From: Quercus robur
Lineage: Eukaryota > Streptophyta > Magnoliopsida > Fagales > Fagaceae
DNA: 64,000 nucleotides
Assembly (NCBI RefSeq): GCF_932294415.1
Contig: NC_065543.1
Span: 30,275,530-30,339,529, forward strand
Direction: 5' to 3'
The notes beneath the pieces are model-generated. The model was given only the letters and a program-made list of their open reading frames with translations, was not told the origin of the DNA and did not search any database. Shown one piece after another: positions 1-11,066 of this stretch (position 1 is the first letter of the stretch; each line of letters begins with the position of its first letter). A program made the position numbers and the translations under genes.

Positions 1-782
1 GTTAGTTTATGTGTGTTGTAGCTAATTTGGAATAGTGGAAACTTATATTATTATTGGTTCTGCTCTCTGTTTACTTGCAGACTTATGGTGTTTGATATTT
101 TTTTTATTATGTTTGTTTTTGTTTTTGGTTGATGTTTGTGGAAAGGACATTCATGGTAAATCAAAACTCTCCCATTTCTCTATGAGCTGAAAGGCCTGCT
201 CACTGGGGTGTCCATTGGGTTGGAAAAAATTTAGCTAGTGCCTTCTCCGGGCTCTCACGAAGTGGGTGGGCCTTACACGTAAGTCGCAACATGGGGCTCA
301 CCCACTCTGAGAAAGCTTGGAGTATTACTCCGAGACTACTAAAGTATATATTGCCACGGCAAGATTTTTAATCAGAAAAAAAATAAAAATAAAAATTCTC
401 ATTCTCGCATGTTCTTTATGAGAGCCTGAAAGCACTGCGACGAGTCTAAACCAAGTTAAAAGCTGTGCCTGAGTAAAAAACTAACAGATGAATATTATAT
501 CAATGCCTCTATTGATATTGTTGATCGCAATACCAAAATAAAATTATTCTGTCTCCTTGAGGTCCTTCGGCAATGACATTCCCTCAGCTTTGACGAGTAT
601 AGATTTTTCAATTTGTTCATCCATGCCCATCAATGCAATGAAGAGGGTTTTGTTGGAGATCAGCGAGTGTGGTAGGGGAATGAGAATTTTGAACTGTATT
701 GTGGTTTGTGTGATTGATGTAAAAGAAAAACACAATGTGCCATGGTATTCAGCACCTAAAATAAAAAATAAAATAGAGTCAC
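1..782. other. unassigned spacer
   Basis: No gene is supported. The stretch has mixed composition, with a GC-richer patch at about 180-370 followed by an A-rich tract at 378-397, a layout that can mark the 3' end of a retroposon. The short ORFs near 544-787 on both strands resemble no family I know and lack codon structure. Confidence 0.5.
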
Positions 783-1154
783 GCTAACTAGTGCGGACAC
801 TGGTTAAGAATCTAGTTATAGAAAGTTTTTATGAGAAAAGAAAAAAAAAATTAATATTTTAACAATTTTTTTCATTTTCCATAAAAATGATGTCAAAATC
901 TATATATATATATAAAACCGAAGCCTCTGCTCCACGTCAGCACAATATTTAAAAAATAAAAAATAAAAATAAAAATATTATAACACCTCAAAACCTTAGC
1001 AATCTTACCCCTCTCAAGTTAAGAAATATAAAGCCATAGTTTCTGCAAACTCTCTCTCTCCGAACATAAATATCAAATTCAACTCCTTTAATTTCTCTTT
1101 ATATTTTTGAGGCTTCTATAGAGTTATAGTGAGTTATGCTGATTTTGTTTTGTG

Positions 1155-1170
1155 TGTGTGTGTGTGTGTG
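1155..1170. repeat. (GT)n microsatellite
   Basis: A short GT run in the captured intron, just upstream of the C2 exon acceptor site. Confidence 0.8.
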
Positions 1171-1175
1171 TATAG

Positions 1176-1478
1176 ATGGTCATAATACTCCGGTATTTCA
1201 AGAAAAGTTTGTGTTTTCGTTAATTGAAGGCCTTAGAGAGATAAGTGTTGCAGTTTGGAACAGCAATACAAAAGACGATTTCATTGGCAGCGGAAAGTAA
1301 TTACTTTGTCTCATATTTTTGTTTTTGAATTGATTTTGTGTGCTTTTTAGACTCTTTTGGATCAATTTTGTTAATTGGGTGTTTTTTTTTTTTTTTTTTT
1401 TTGATAGGGTCCAATAGGGGAAGGTTCTTTCAAAGGGTTATGACTACCACACTTGGTGTCTGTATACTAATAGTGGGG
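1176..1478 (+). pseudogene. captured C2-domain gene fragment (two exons)
   Basis: Two exon-like blocks lie inside the Helitron. Block 1 (1176-1296) follows a (GT)n..TATAG acceptor and ends at AAA|GTAATT. It encodes a C2-domain core including TPVFQEKFVFSL, VAVWNSNT and DDFIGSGK. Block 2 (1408-1478) follows TTGATAG and ends at GGG|GTAAGT; it encodes GKVLSKGYDYHTWCLYTNSG after one in-frame TAG. The reading phase is kept across the intron (AA|G), so the pieces came from one spliced gene. C2 domains bind Ca2+ and phospholipid. The similarity is to small single-C2 proteins of the elicitor-responsive type. There is no start, no remaining exons and one stop, so it is a non-functional fragment. Confidence 0.72.
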
Positions 1479-2069
1479 GTAAGTGCTATAAATTACTAAC
1501 CCTTTTAAGTGTATAATCTGTTTCTAAAATTATCTATAATATTTTGTCCTTCGAAAATTTTATCTCTTTAATTTTAGTATATTGTGTTTCTTAAGCTATA
1601 GATAGATTTTCTTTGTTTCTTATTTTCAATAATAAATCATTTTATTGCAATACCGTTAATTGTTTGAGAAATCTAATATGTTCATATCTTTATAGAATAG
1701 AGAATAGTAGAAGCCAATTTTATTACAACTACTTAAATTGAGTTGACTTAATTCCGTACAATTACAAAGTATAGCATGAAAGATAATGGAATTAATTGTT
1801 GTAATTTTTATTTTCTTTCCATGTTTTTATTGTTGATGAGAAATTAAGGCTCAGTTGCACAATATGTGTAAATTCTTCAAAAAGCTACTTTAAATAGTAA
1901 GTCAATGTGTCTCTTACATTTAGGTATTAGTTAGAATTATTTTCAAATGATTGTATCAATAAAAGTGAATGTGTATAAATTTTGTTTAACTATCCCGTGC
2001 ATCGCACGGGTTAGCGACTAGTTTTCTTAAAATGGATTCTTAATCAGTGTCCTAAGGGCACTCGTTAAC

Positions 2070-2750
2070 ATTTCCCAAAAAAAAAAAATTATTGGGCCAA
2101 GGGCTTAGGTGTAATAAGTGCCATGTAGGTAGTCCCAATATCATAGGAAACCCTCATTTATGGTATGTTTGGTAGGAATGATTTTATAGAAGGTGAGAAA
2201 AAAAAAAAAAAAAAAGTGGAAAATAGAAGAGAAAATGGGTGGAAGGGGAGGGAGGAGAGAAATGGTAGGGTCTAACTATTTTCCCTCCAAGTCCACCAAA
2301 GCATGATCTCTCCAAATTTGAGAGAAAATGAAAGTAAAAAGTGAAAGATGTACTCTAGATAAAATTGTCCTTCCCACTAACAAGCATTTTTTTTTTTGTC
2401 TTTTTCTTCTTTTTTTTTTTTTTTTTTTGTATCTTTTATTACTCCATTGTTCATCGGTTGTGGGTTTCTTTTACTTGTATTATCTTTTTTTTTTTTTTTA
2501 ATAGGTGGCAGTTTGGAAAATTGTGTTTAAATAGGACACTTCATTGCTCAATTAGCCATGATGTGTATGAAATATATTAATTAAAATACTCTCATTTTTG
2601 CATAGTTAAACTGAGTTTTATATTATTTTGTGACTAATTATGAATTATCCTTTTTTTTTAGGAAATAGGGTTTCACATACTAATGAGTTTTATCTAAGAC
2701 ACAAGGATGGATTCTTATTCAAATGAGTTGAACCCAACTCAAATGTAGGG
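2070..2750. other. AT-rich spacer with MITE half
   Basis: No gene. A purine-rich stretch at 2160-2375 begins with a TATGTTTGGTAGG-type end and resembles half of the MITE at 2751-3160. Long T tracts lie at 2374-2429 and 2485-2500. The ORF across them is low-complexity phenylalanine. Confidence 0.5.
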
Positions 2751-3160
2751 CCGTTTGGTTGGGGAGATGAAAAGGTGAGAGAATAGAAAATGAGAAGGGG
2801 ATGAAAAAGTAGAAGGATAGAAGAGAATTTAGTTTCCCTCATTTATGTTTGGTTGGAGAGGTGGAAAAGTAAAGGAATGTAAAACTTTTTTGTTTGGTAA
2901 AAAAAATAAAAATGGGAGAATCGAAAATGTAGTTTGTATAAATTTACAATCATTTCCCTATTAAATCAAACAAAAATAACACTTTCCCCATTTTAGGGAG
3001 ATTGAGTTTTGGTGGACTCGAAGAAAAAACAGACAAGCCCCACCATTTTCTTTCCTCCCCTCTCCCCCCAACCAAACACACTTTCTATTTATTTTCCCTT
3101 CTATTTTTCACTCTCCTTTTTCCATTCTCCCTAAAATCATCTCAATCAAACATACCCTTA
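2751..3160. mobile_element. MITE with GTTTGGTTGGG-type ends
   Basis: The left end GGGCCGTTTGGTTGGGGAG is mirrored at the right end (CAATCAAACATACCC). The left half is purine-rich and the right half its pyrimidine-rich complement, so the whole element of about 410 bp folds back. Flanking trinucleotides GTA/TTA fit an eroded PIF/Harbinger target site. No coding capacity. Confidence 0.6.
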
Positions 3161-3626
3161 AACACCTAAAAGATGTGGGTGAGCATAATCAATCAAGGAA
3201 AGTATACAAATGGAAAGGGGGGGGGGGGGGTGTTAGGTTTGGTCAAATTTCATATTCGAAATTGTTATGCACACAGTTCAGTATTTTAGGCATAAATTTC
3301 AACTCAGATATTGGATTACAATGATTCAAGTTGAGTTGGAAAACTAACTCAAAGAGTGTACTTTATGCAAAGCCCAAATTATCACGTTTACAAGGCCGAA
3401 ATCACCCTGCAATATGGGCCTACAAATCTAGCGAACTTCCATTCAAATTTCTTAATTCTTTTAGGAATTCTCTGCAACATGTAAAGATATAAAACACGGG
3501 CTAAATGTGAGAAAGAAAAAGAGAAGGTCGCCTAAACAAGAGAAAAAAGACTAATTTAATGGAGGCTAGAGAACACAACATGGAGTAGAAGACTGATTGC
3601 AAAGAAGGATGTGCTTTTGATATCTA
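3161..3626. other. unassigned spacer with poly(G) run
   Basis: A run of about 12 G lies near 3219-3231. Nothing else recognisable; no coding signal. Confidence 0.45.
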
Positions 3627-4583
3627 ATTTTTTTCTTCTCCTCTTTATGTCTTTTTATTCATATTCTTCCATATATCTGACTATATGATAGGCTAAAATT
3701 CTCAACTAATGAGTAATGACATGTTTGTATGATATTTGATTATATCCAAATTAATGTTTCTTTAATAACTAAATTGTTTTTGCTTCACATTAATTGATAT
3801 ATATATAGAATTCTAGATATGAGTTCAATCATGTTTTTCTAATGATTTAGGATAATTTTATATGATTAAATGCTTGGTTTGTACTGTGAATTTTAGAATT
3901 AGCTAACTCTTGTGGTTTGTTTTTAATAAATACAATTGAAGATTTGATTCAAAGTTCTTAAGTGAAGAAGAGTATGCTTAGATTTTTACAAGGGTTTGAT
4001 GATTATGTGGATCAAGATATCGATATTCGAGTAATTAATCGGCACAATTAATTTATAATATATGGGTTTGAAAATCTAATATGAGAAAACAAGAAGTTTT
4101 CTTCTCTCTTTATGTCTTTACTCTTTATATTCATATTCTTCTATATATCTTGACTCCATGATAGGCTAAAATTTTCAACTAAGGTTGAGGATGAAGTCTT
4201 ATTAATGAGTAATGACATGTTTTCATTATATTTGATTTTATCTAGATTTATGTTTCTTTAATGATTAAATTTCTTTTGCTTCACATCAATTGATAAAGAT
4301 AGAATTCTAGATATGAGTTTCATCATGTTTTTCTCATGATTTAGGAATATCTTAATTGATTAAATGGTTGGTTTCTATTGTTAATTTTAGAATTAGATAT
4401 CTCTTGTGGTTTGTTTTTAATAAATACAATTGATTATTTGTTTAAAGCTTTTAAGTGAAGAAGAGCATGCTTTAGATTTTTACAAGGGTTTGATGATTAC
4501 GTGAGTCAAAATATCAAGATTCGAGTAATTGATCGGCACAATTAATTTATAATATCTGGGTTGAAAATCTACAATGAGAGAAC
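3627..4583. repeat. direct tandem duplication, ~0.47 kb unit
   Basis: Two diverged copies of one sequence lie head to tail (about 3627-4094 and 4095-4583). Shared blocks in the same order include ATGATAGGCTAAAATT, GAGTAATGACATGTTT, GAATTCTAGATATGAGTT, AAGTGAAGAAGAG and CGGCACAATTAATTTATAAT. They differ by many substitutions and a small insertion (near 4185-4200). No ORF. The unit may be part of a larger repeat, but no termini were found. Confidence 0.8.
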
Positions 4584-4662
4584 TAAGACCCCGTTTGTTT
4601 CCACTTTTTGAGCCCAAAAAGGGCGTTTTGAAAAAAGCTCAACCAAAAAATGCGTTTGGTAA

Positions 4663-4786
4663 GCTCAAAACGCAACTTTTTTTTATAAAAGTTGCGTTTT
4701 GAGCATTGAGAAAAAATTGAGGACAAACGCGGAAGGGATTATGGACCCTCAGGGGTCCATAAATGAAAACGCGCTATGCGCGTTTT
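4663..4786. repeat. three consecutive perfect hairpins
   Basis: Hairpin 1: 18 bp stem 4663-4680 / 4687-4704, 6 nt loop. Hairpin 2: 8 bp stem 4741-4748 / 4753-4760 (ATGGACCC/GGGTCCAT), 4 nt loop. Hairpin 3: 9 bp stem 4766-4774 / 4778-4786 (AAAACGCGC/GCGCGTTTT), 3 nt loop. All are perfect, and the row lies 80-200 bp inside the proposed left end of the surrounding element. Confidence 0.85.
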
Positions 4787-6814
4787 GTATATTATCGTTG
4801 CAAACCCGAAAAATACCGAAATACCCAGCACTTTCTCTCACGCCCCTCATCTCTCATCTCTGCTCTCCCTTCGCAGTTTGCACGACGCCTCCATCTCTTC
4901 TCTCTGCCTTGCTCTGCCCTCTTCGTAAGTCTCTCTACTCTCTGTCTTTTTTCTTTGTCTTCCTTTTCTTCTTCCGCTTCGTCTTCCTCTTCTTCTTCTT
5001 TCTTTCTTTCTTGTTCTTCCTCTCCGTAAGTCTTTCTGTAGTTTTGGATTGTGGTTTGTTTTATGGGTAATGACTTTTCTGTGTGTTCTTTGGGTTGATT
5101 TCTCATGGGTATGGGTTGTTTTGATTTGGACCGAACCTGGGTTGATTCTCATGGGTCTGAGTTGGTTTTGATTTCTCTGTTCTTTGGTTGATTTCTCATG
5201 GATCTGGGTTTTGATTTCTCAGATACCAAAAACACTGATCTGCTACCAAAAACCACCAGGTACCAACACTGATCTGAAATTTTTTTTTTTACTGAGTGTG
5301 GGAAAAAAAATTTCGGATCTTGCTATGAATGTGTATTGTTCCTTTACTTGTTGTGTTATTTGTTTTTGCTGATTGGAATATATAATGAAGTGTTTAGTTA
5401 GTAAAAATATATAATGAAGTGTTTAACACTGATCTGATTTTTTTTTTTTTTTTTTTACCGAGTGTGCTATTTTAATATATAATGAAGTGTTTAATGAGTA
5501 TAGTTTGTGAGTCTGAAATAGCCGACTATGTGATACTAGAATTTGAGTAATTTGGATTTGTTTGATATTGACTTGGTCAAATTCGGTGGTTTTTGCGAGA
5601 TAATGGTGAACATGTTCACTGAATTAGATTAAGCTGACTAGTCAATATGCTAATTTGATTAGCAACCATAGCTCTAATGATTGATGGCTTATCATAAATT
5701 TAGGAATTGGTGGCTTTACATAAACTTTGTGTAAGGCATGATAAGTTTGACTGATAAGCCGATAAGCTGTTCGGTTGAATAAGAACAGTACTGAAGTTTG
5801 TTTAAATTAATTGTTTGGGCGCTATCCTTTTCAGCTGGATTTAGTTGGATTCATATCATGATTGATGTGGCAATTACATGCCCAATTTATGGCTTAATGA
5901 TAGGTTTTCAGTATTTGAATGTTAAGGAAAAGTGACGGGCTTTGTTTTGAGTTGGGATTGGGAGCCGAGAAAATTAGTCACTGATATAGGGATCATTTCT
6001 AATTTCTTGCAAGGTTCAGCTATTTTCAGAGTCTATTTTGCTTCTTCACTGACTTCATATATGAGTGTCATGTTTAAAAAATAAAAACATAAATAAATCT
6101 TTTGGAATCAATCAATCTCTAACATTGCTGGTTTTGCAGGAAATAGGTAGCTACATCTTCTGAGAAAGTTTTGGTGGACCTAGTAGCTGGAATATCTGAT
6201 TCATGTGCAGTCTCAAAGCTTTATCCTTGTGAACGATATTCTTGTGCACAAACAGGCTGAGAAGTGACCGGAGGGTGGCTTCAAATTTTACATTGATAAT
6301 CTGTACATGTTTTTAATAATATGTAATATTTAAGTTTTTTAATCTTCACTTACATGTTTAATTTTCTCATTCTAACATAGAGAGCATTTCCATTTTCTTA
6401 ATAGCAACTTGATTTCTTGTTTGGATCCAGGGTTGGACCCATGATCATCTACTATTCCGTTGGTATTATTGGCCCTAAATGAAATGTGCTGCGTTTAATT
6501 CTTACCTGCATGAGGAAATGACATTTGAGATTGACCAGAACAGTTCTTGGCCTTGTTTGTTTATGAAGTTTTTTCCTTATAGTACATTAGACTGGGGTGA
6601 CATTCTTTATGGATTTTCATTTTCCTTTTGTGCTACATCTAATTAGCTTGGCTCATTTTTTGTCTGATTTATAGTTTTTTTTTTTAATTTTTTTTATTGG
6701 CTGAAAACATACAGTATTCACAATTTAGGAACCCCTTAATTGCACTAGGGAAAATAGAAAATCAGAAAGACATCAACCTTTGCTATTGAGTCTGTTAAAA
6801 TAATACTAATAATA

Positions 6815-6859
<45 letters not shown>
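6815..6859. repeat. (TTA)n microsatellite
   Basis: About 15 TTA units inside the non-autonomous element. Confidence 0.9.
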
Positions 6860-6972
6860 CTTTTAGTAAGTATATGAAATAGATGAAATAAACTCACATC
6901 CAACAAAAAAAAAAAAAAAGTATGAAATAAATTCTCTTATATATACATTGTCCTTTTTGGTAATTTATCTCT

Positions 6973-7135
6973 CAACTTTTTCATTATACACTTTTTAACA
7001 GTTTTTACCAAACACTCAGTTTTTTCATTATGCACTTTTTAACAGCTTTTACCAAACACTCAGTTTTTTGAAACTCCACTTTTTCATTATGCACTTTTAA
7101 CAAAACTTCACTTTTTCATTATGCACTTTTACAAA
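6973..7135. repeat. subterminal tandem repeats
   Basis: The motif CTTTTTCATTATGCACTTTT recurs four times with AACAG(C/T)TTTTACCAAACACTCAG in between. Clustered subterminal repeats next to a terminus are common in DNA transposons, where they can serve as transposase binding sites. Confidence 0.7.
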
Positions 7136-7158
7136 AAGCTGAACCAAACTCACCCTAA

Positions 7159-7840
7159 ATGGGTAATCGGATTAAAGGACACTGAAGTGCAATAAGACAA
7201 AAAAAGGGATCTATTCCTATTATTATCCTCGGTCTTGCTGAAGAAGTAATTTTATACAAAGGATTACAGTTTCTCTCTCATAGTTGTTGTCTCCCCCAGA
7301 CATATATTTTCTCCCCTTTTTTTTGGACCCCTTTCTCAGGTGGAGAAAGGTTCTATTTATACTAGTTAGCCCTTCCTTCAATAGTGGATTTTGGTGATGA
7401 GAGTTAGAAGATACTCGTCTCATTAGGTGTTTCCTCCACGTTTTAGTGGGATGACTATTTAGGCCGGTCAATCGGTAATAAATATTGCCCTATAAGATGG
7501 GAACATCTATTTAATGTGGAGTTAACTGTCGCTGGATTTAGGCGCTATCTTCTATGGTTCACCAATCATGTTTCGATCATACTGCATACATTCTTCGGCT
7601 CATTTCTATATTGTCAGGTAAGCCGAGATTTGTGTCTTATAGGCCAAGCACTAATTCGCAGTGAATGACATTGCTGGGTTGGAATCCTGGGTCTTTGAGT
7701 AGGGTCAAATTCTCTTCTCTTACAATGTTTGGTTGGTCCACCTCGTTAGTACCATAGGCTTGGCATGTCCTCTTATTTTACTCCGCTTCTTCATGGATTG
7801 AGAGCCTTGAGTAGAGAAAATCAACAACCCATAATGATGA
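7159..7840 (-). mobile_element. LTR-like fragment, minus strand
   Basis: On the minus strand there is an LTR-type core promoter, GTATAAATAGAACC (about 7348-7364). It is preceded by GC-moderate, non-coding sequence and followed by a short pyrimidine/purine leader. The minus strand could start at TGTTGATTTTC near 7826. No target duplication and no second copy were found, so this may be a solo or truncated LTR. The ORF at 7223-7471 is not convincing. Confidence 0.3.
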
Positions 7841-8144
7841 GCATATGTTGTTTTGAATTAACATAGTGGATTCCAAAACATTGGTTCTTTTCTTTTGGTA
7901 GCTTACTACTTTTGATTACTTCCTATTTAGATTACTTGTATTCTTAGTTTGATTTTATATCTGAAAAATCATATTTTTGTTGAACTAGAGTATGATTTAT
8001 TTAGTTTAGATTTTGGTTAATTTTCCTACAACTACACAAGTCTCTGTGGATTTAACATCGCTCCTGTTAAACTATACATCGGTATTGTTAGTGCACTTGT
8101 GAGGATTTTAAAATTTCACAAGTTATGTATACACACACATAAAC
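7841..8144 (+). other. retroelement-like debris
   Basis: At about 8035-8115 the text ACAAGTCTCTGTGGAT..GTGCACTTGTGAGG resembles a stretch I associate with plant Ty3/gypsy elements. No ORF and no termini; the assignment rests on memory of the motif only. Confidence 0.3.
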
Positions 8145-8192
8145 AAACCAACTCAATTGGTGTTAAACAAGAGATATGGGGTTCGAATTGGT
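8145..8192 (+). repeat. tRNA-like (SINE head) sequence
   Basis: AACTCAATTGG resembles a pol III A box and GGTTCGAATTGG, 30 bp later, a B box. The spacing fits a tRNA-derived SINE head, but the body and poly(A) tail are missing and it runs into the PPR pseudogene. Confidence 0.3.
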
Positions 8193-9237
8193 GAATTGGG
8201 TAACGCCTAGAAGGTGTTTGATGAAATGGGTGAGAATGGGGTAGTACCCAGTTTTCTAACATATAATGTATCATGAGGTGGGTGGGAATTGATGTGCACA
8301 TTTGGGAGAGGATGAGTGAGGACTTGCCTTTGAGAAATGCTGCTTTTGCTTGGGTGATCCTGTGTGTAGAGAAGGGTTTTTTAAGGAAGCGTTTAGGATT
8401 GTGGAAGATATGTCTCAAGGGAAGAATGTGTCTAAGGAATTCTTTTACGGATAGATGATAGATTCACTTTGTAAAGCCGAAAGGCATCATGGGACTCAAG
8501 GATTTGTTTACGTAATGAGGAAGAGGGGGGTTTTTTCCAAGTTTAGCATTGTACAATACTATCATACATAGACTATGCAAGGAGAGAGGTTATATGAGGG
8601 CATATTACTTGCTGGAGGAAGGGATTGAGTTTGGGTACCTAACATCCAAGTATGCATATTAGGGTCTAGTAGAAGGTCGTTGCAAAGAATTTGACCTCTA
8701 AGAACTTCTAAAAAGCAAGAAATCTTCTCCAATATATGATGAATAAGAAGGGTGTGGACAAAAGTCAAAAAACTATAATGTTCAATATATATTTAAAAAC
8801 TCTTTGTTTTATGAATAACCTAATGGAGCTTTTGAATGCTCTTGCTTTTATGCTTCAGAACCAGTATCAGCCTAATGTCATTACCTTGAACACAGTTATA
8901 AATGGGTATTATAAGGTGGGGAGGATTGAAGAAGCTTTAAAGGTATTAAATGATATGATATTAGGCAAATTTTGTGCCCCAGATGCTGTGAACTTCACTA
9001 CTATCATATGTGGTTTATTAAATGTTGGAAGAGCCTAGGAAGTTTTCAACTTTTTGCATCACATAATGCCAGAACGAGTTGCTAGGTCTGGTGTTATGAC
9101 ATATAACGCAATTCTTCACAGCTTGTTTAAACTTCAACAAGCAAATGAAGCAATAGGGACTTTTAATAGAATGGCAGGTGAAGGCATCTTAGTGGACAGT
9201 ATCACTTATAGAGCTTATGTTCACTTAGTTTAGATAA
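8193..9237 (+). pseudogene. PPR-repeat protein pseudogene
   Basis: Three-frame reading shows degenerate 35-residue pentatricopeptide repeats: ARKVFDEMGENGVVPSFLTYN, then LYNTIIHRLCKE, then the longest open piece (8736-9038) with PNVITLNTVINGYYKVGRIEEALKVL and APDAVNFTTIICGLLNVGRA. After a stop come VMTYNAILHSLFKLQQANEAI and VDSITYRAYVHLV. PPR proteins are helical-repeat RNA-binding proteins that usually act in plastids or mitochondria. Here several frameshifts and at least six stops break the frame, and neither the N-terminal targeting peptide nor a C-terminal domain is visible. The 3' side is abutted by copia gag sequence. Confidence 0.8.
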
Positions 9238-10075
9238 CTTCTAAGTGTGATCCTTGATCCCAGTTGTCATGATTAAAGCAAATCCCTCACAGTTTCTTCT
9301 CACTTTGATGGAAATTATTATGCCTATTGAAAGATTAGCATGAAATAGTTCCTTAAATCCTTAGATTAGAGAGTATGGCTGTCAACTAAAAAACGATGGA
9401 ACAAAAGACAAACCAAGGTAGAGAAATTGTCTAAAGATTAGTTGAATGAGTGCAATTGGAGTAATAAAGGATAGAATGTAATTTTTATGGTTGTATCCCA
9501 AGAATAGTTTAAGATAATCTCCTTGTGTGAGAATGCCATGGAGACTTGGGATATTCTAGAAATAACTCACGAGGAGACTAAAAATGTAAAGAAATCAAAG
9601 CTTTAGAAGTTTGAGGAAATTAGTTTGAAACCTTTGATGAATTTTGTGTCAAATTTATTAACATAGAAAACTCTAGTTTTAATCTAGGTAAAAAGATCCC
9701 TAATCGTGAACAACCCAATAGTAAATCTAGTGAGAATTCTTAGCCTAGGAAAGACTCTAGAGGAAGGGAAAAAAAAAAAACTTTAGGATATTTGATGCAT
9801 GTTTGAGAAAATAATCCAAATTATAAAATCCCCAATGATAAACTATGAATGTGACTATGGGTGATTAGTGTGAGAGTGAAAAGTCAGATGATTGTAGGGA
9901 TGAGAATGTAACTTCTTGGCGTTTGCAGCCTCAATTGGAAGGGCTAATGAGGTTAACAAGAGTGTAAATGGTAAGTCATCTAAGGATGATTTAGATTGAG
10001 ATGATGGCATGACCCATAACAAGCTATTTAAGGAGTATACCAAATTTTTTGAACCCATTCTTAGTTGCATAATGG
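9238..10075 (+). pseudogene. decayed Ty1/copia gag fragment
   Basis: The start GTGTGATCCTTGA.CCC matches the leader just before the gag ORF of the element at 31543-35274. Three-frame reading gives gag pieces in order: FDGNYYAY (UBN2/DUF4219 start), EETKNVKKSKL..KFEEIS, an SFNLGKK block, remnants after the zinc-knuckle position (KTMNVTMGD, SEKSDDCRDE), and FAASIGRANEVNKSVNGKSS..FKEYTKFFEP. Many stops and frameshifts. No LTR was found on either side; it joins the PPR pseudogene directly on the left. Confidence 0.72.
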
Positions 10076-11066
10076 GGTGTTTACATGCAAATTAAAAAAA
10101 AATCACTTACAAATCTATGTTAATAATTAATAATTACATTATATTTGTAATTACATTATTTGAGTTAATGAGATTTATGAGCATTGTAATATTAAAAATT
10201 ATACTTTTTTCTAATAATCAAAATTTTAATATAATTTTTAAATAATAATTTAACATATGTAAATTTATTTAACTGAGTTCTTCTAGGACCACAACAATTG
10301 TACTACAACTTTACATAAAAGTTTGACTTGCCTATTAGTTTCACATAAACTCACTACTTAAAGGCTGCATTTGACTTTATGTAAATTCATTTTCGAGTGT
10401 AAAATGGATTCAGGGGAAAATATTTTTTTGGTAAGGAAAATGCTTTCAATGTGTTTGGTTGCGCCATGGAAAACATGGCAGAAAACAATTTCTAGTGTTT
10501 GGCTGCTGCAGAAATAGTTTTACTATATTCATGTTCCCATGTTTGGTTTGTTAAAAAAAAAATCGGAAAATATGAAATGAACAGCAAATAGAAACCTACA
10601 TTCCTGTAACAATCTACACAAATATTGTACTCATCTACTTCAACATGAACAAAGAGCATCTAATAAATATTTTCATAATATTCATATCAATAATCACATA
10701 ATGTAGCATTCACCATTGGAGTTGAGCCTCCATGGTCTACAAAAATGACACCTACACGTGGTATCTAAATAGTACACATGTGCCCTACATGCTTACACTA
10801 AACATACATAACTTGGGTAATTGTATCATCCTAAGCACACAAAATATTACATCCTATAGTCAAGGTATGTAACTGTTATCCCTTGGAGCATAACAATCCA
10901 CAAAAAATACATACCATCATCATATGTCCAAGGTTAGAAATACATACATAGCCTGCTTATACAAGCTGATGTTTACAGATAATACAATACTATCACATAT
11001 ATGGTACAATCAGAGGTGAATACTAGTACTACGACATATTACCAAAAAGAAAAACTACCATAACAG

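Larger units (their letters stand above)
899..2021 (+). mobile_element. non-autonomous Helitron with captured exons
   Basis: The 5' end begins TCTATATATATATA, as plant Helitrons do, directly after an A. The 3' end is CTAG followed by T, preceded about 8 bp upstream by the hairpin CCCGTGC-ATC-GCACGGG (1994-2010). Insertion between A and T without target duplication is the Helitron signature. The 1.1 kb body has no Rep/helicase gene, so it must have moved with enzymes supplied by another copy. It contains exon fragments of a C2-domain gene. The diagnostic termini on both ends make the call firm. Confidence 0.88.
783..2069. mobile_element. foldback MITE split by a Helitron
   Basis: The arms at about 783-813 and 2034-2069 are imperfect inverted repeats of each other (GCTAAC..AGTGC..GACACTGGTTAAGAATC against GATTCTTAATCAGTGTC..GCACTCGTTAAC). 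Removing the Helitron at 899-2021 leaves a foldback of roughly 165 bp, typical MITE size. No clear target duplication is visible, so the superfamily is left open. Confidence 0.6.
4587..7155. mobile_element. putative non-autonomous PIF/Harbinger-like element
   Basis: The left end GACCCCGTTTGTTTC and the right end GAACCAAACTCACCC (reverse complement GGGTGAGTTTGGTTC) match partly as terminal inverted repeats. Both are bordered by TAA (4584-4586 and 7156-7158), the target size and sequence typical of PIF/Harbinger. Inside are three hairpins near the left end, a pyrimidine-rich tract (4840-5040), an exon-like stretch after an acceptor-like TTTTGCAG (about 6140), and tandem subterminal repeats on the right. 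No transposase is recognisable. Confidence 0.5.

Noticed and set aside
4699-5152. Several overlapping ORFs on both strands (104-123 codons)
   Set aside because: They translate a pyrimidine-rich tract into runs of Phe/Ser or Glu/Lys/Arg. All frames are open because of base bias, with no domain and no codon structure.
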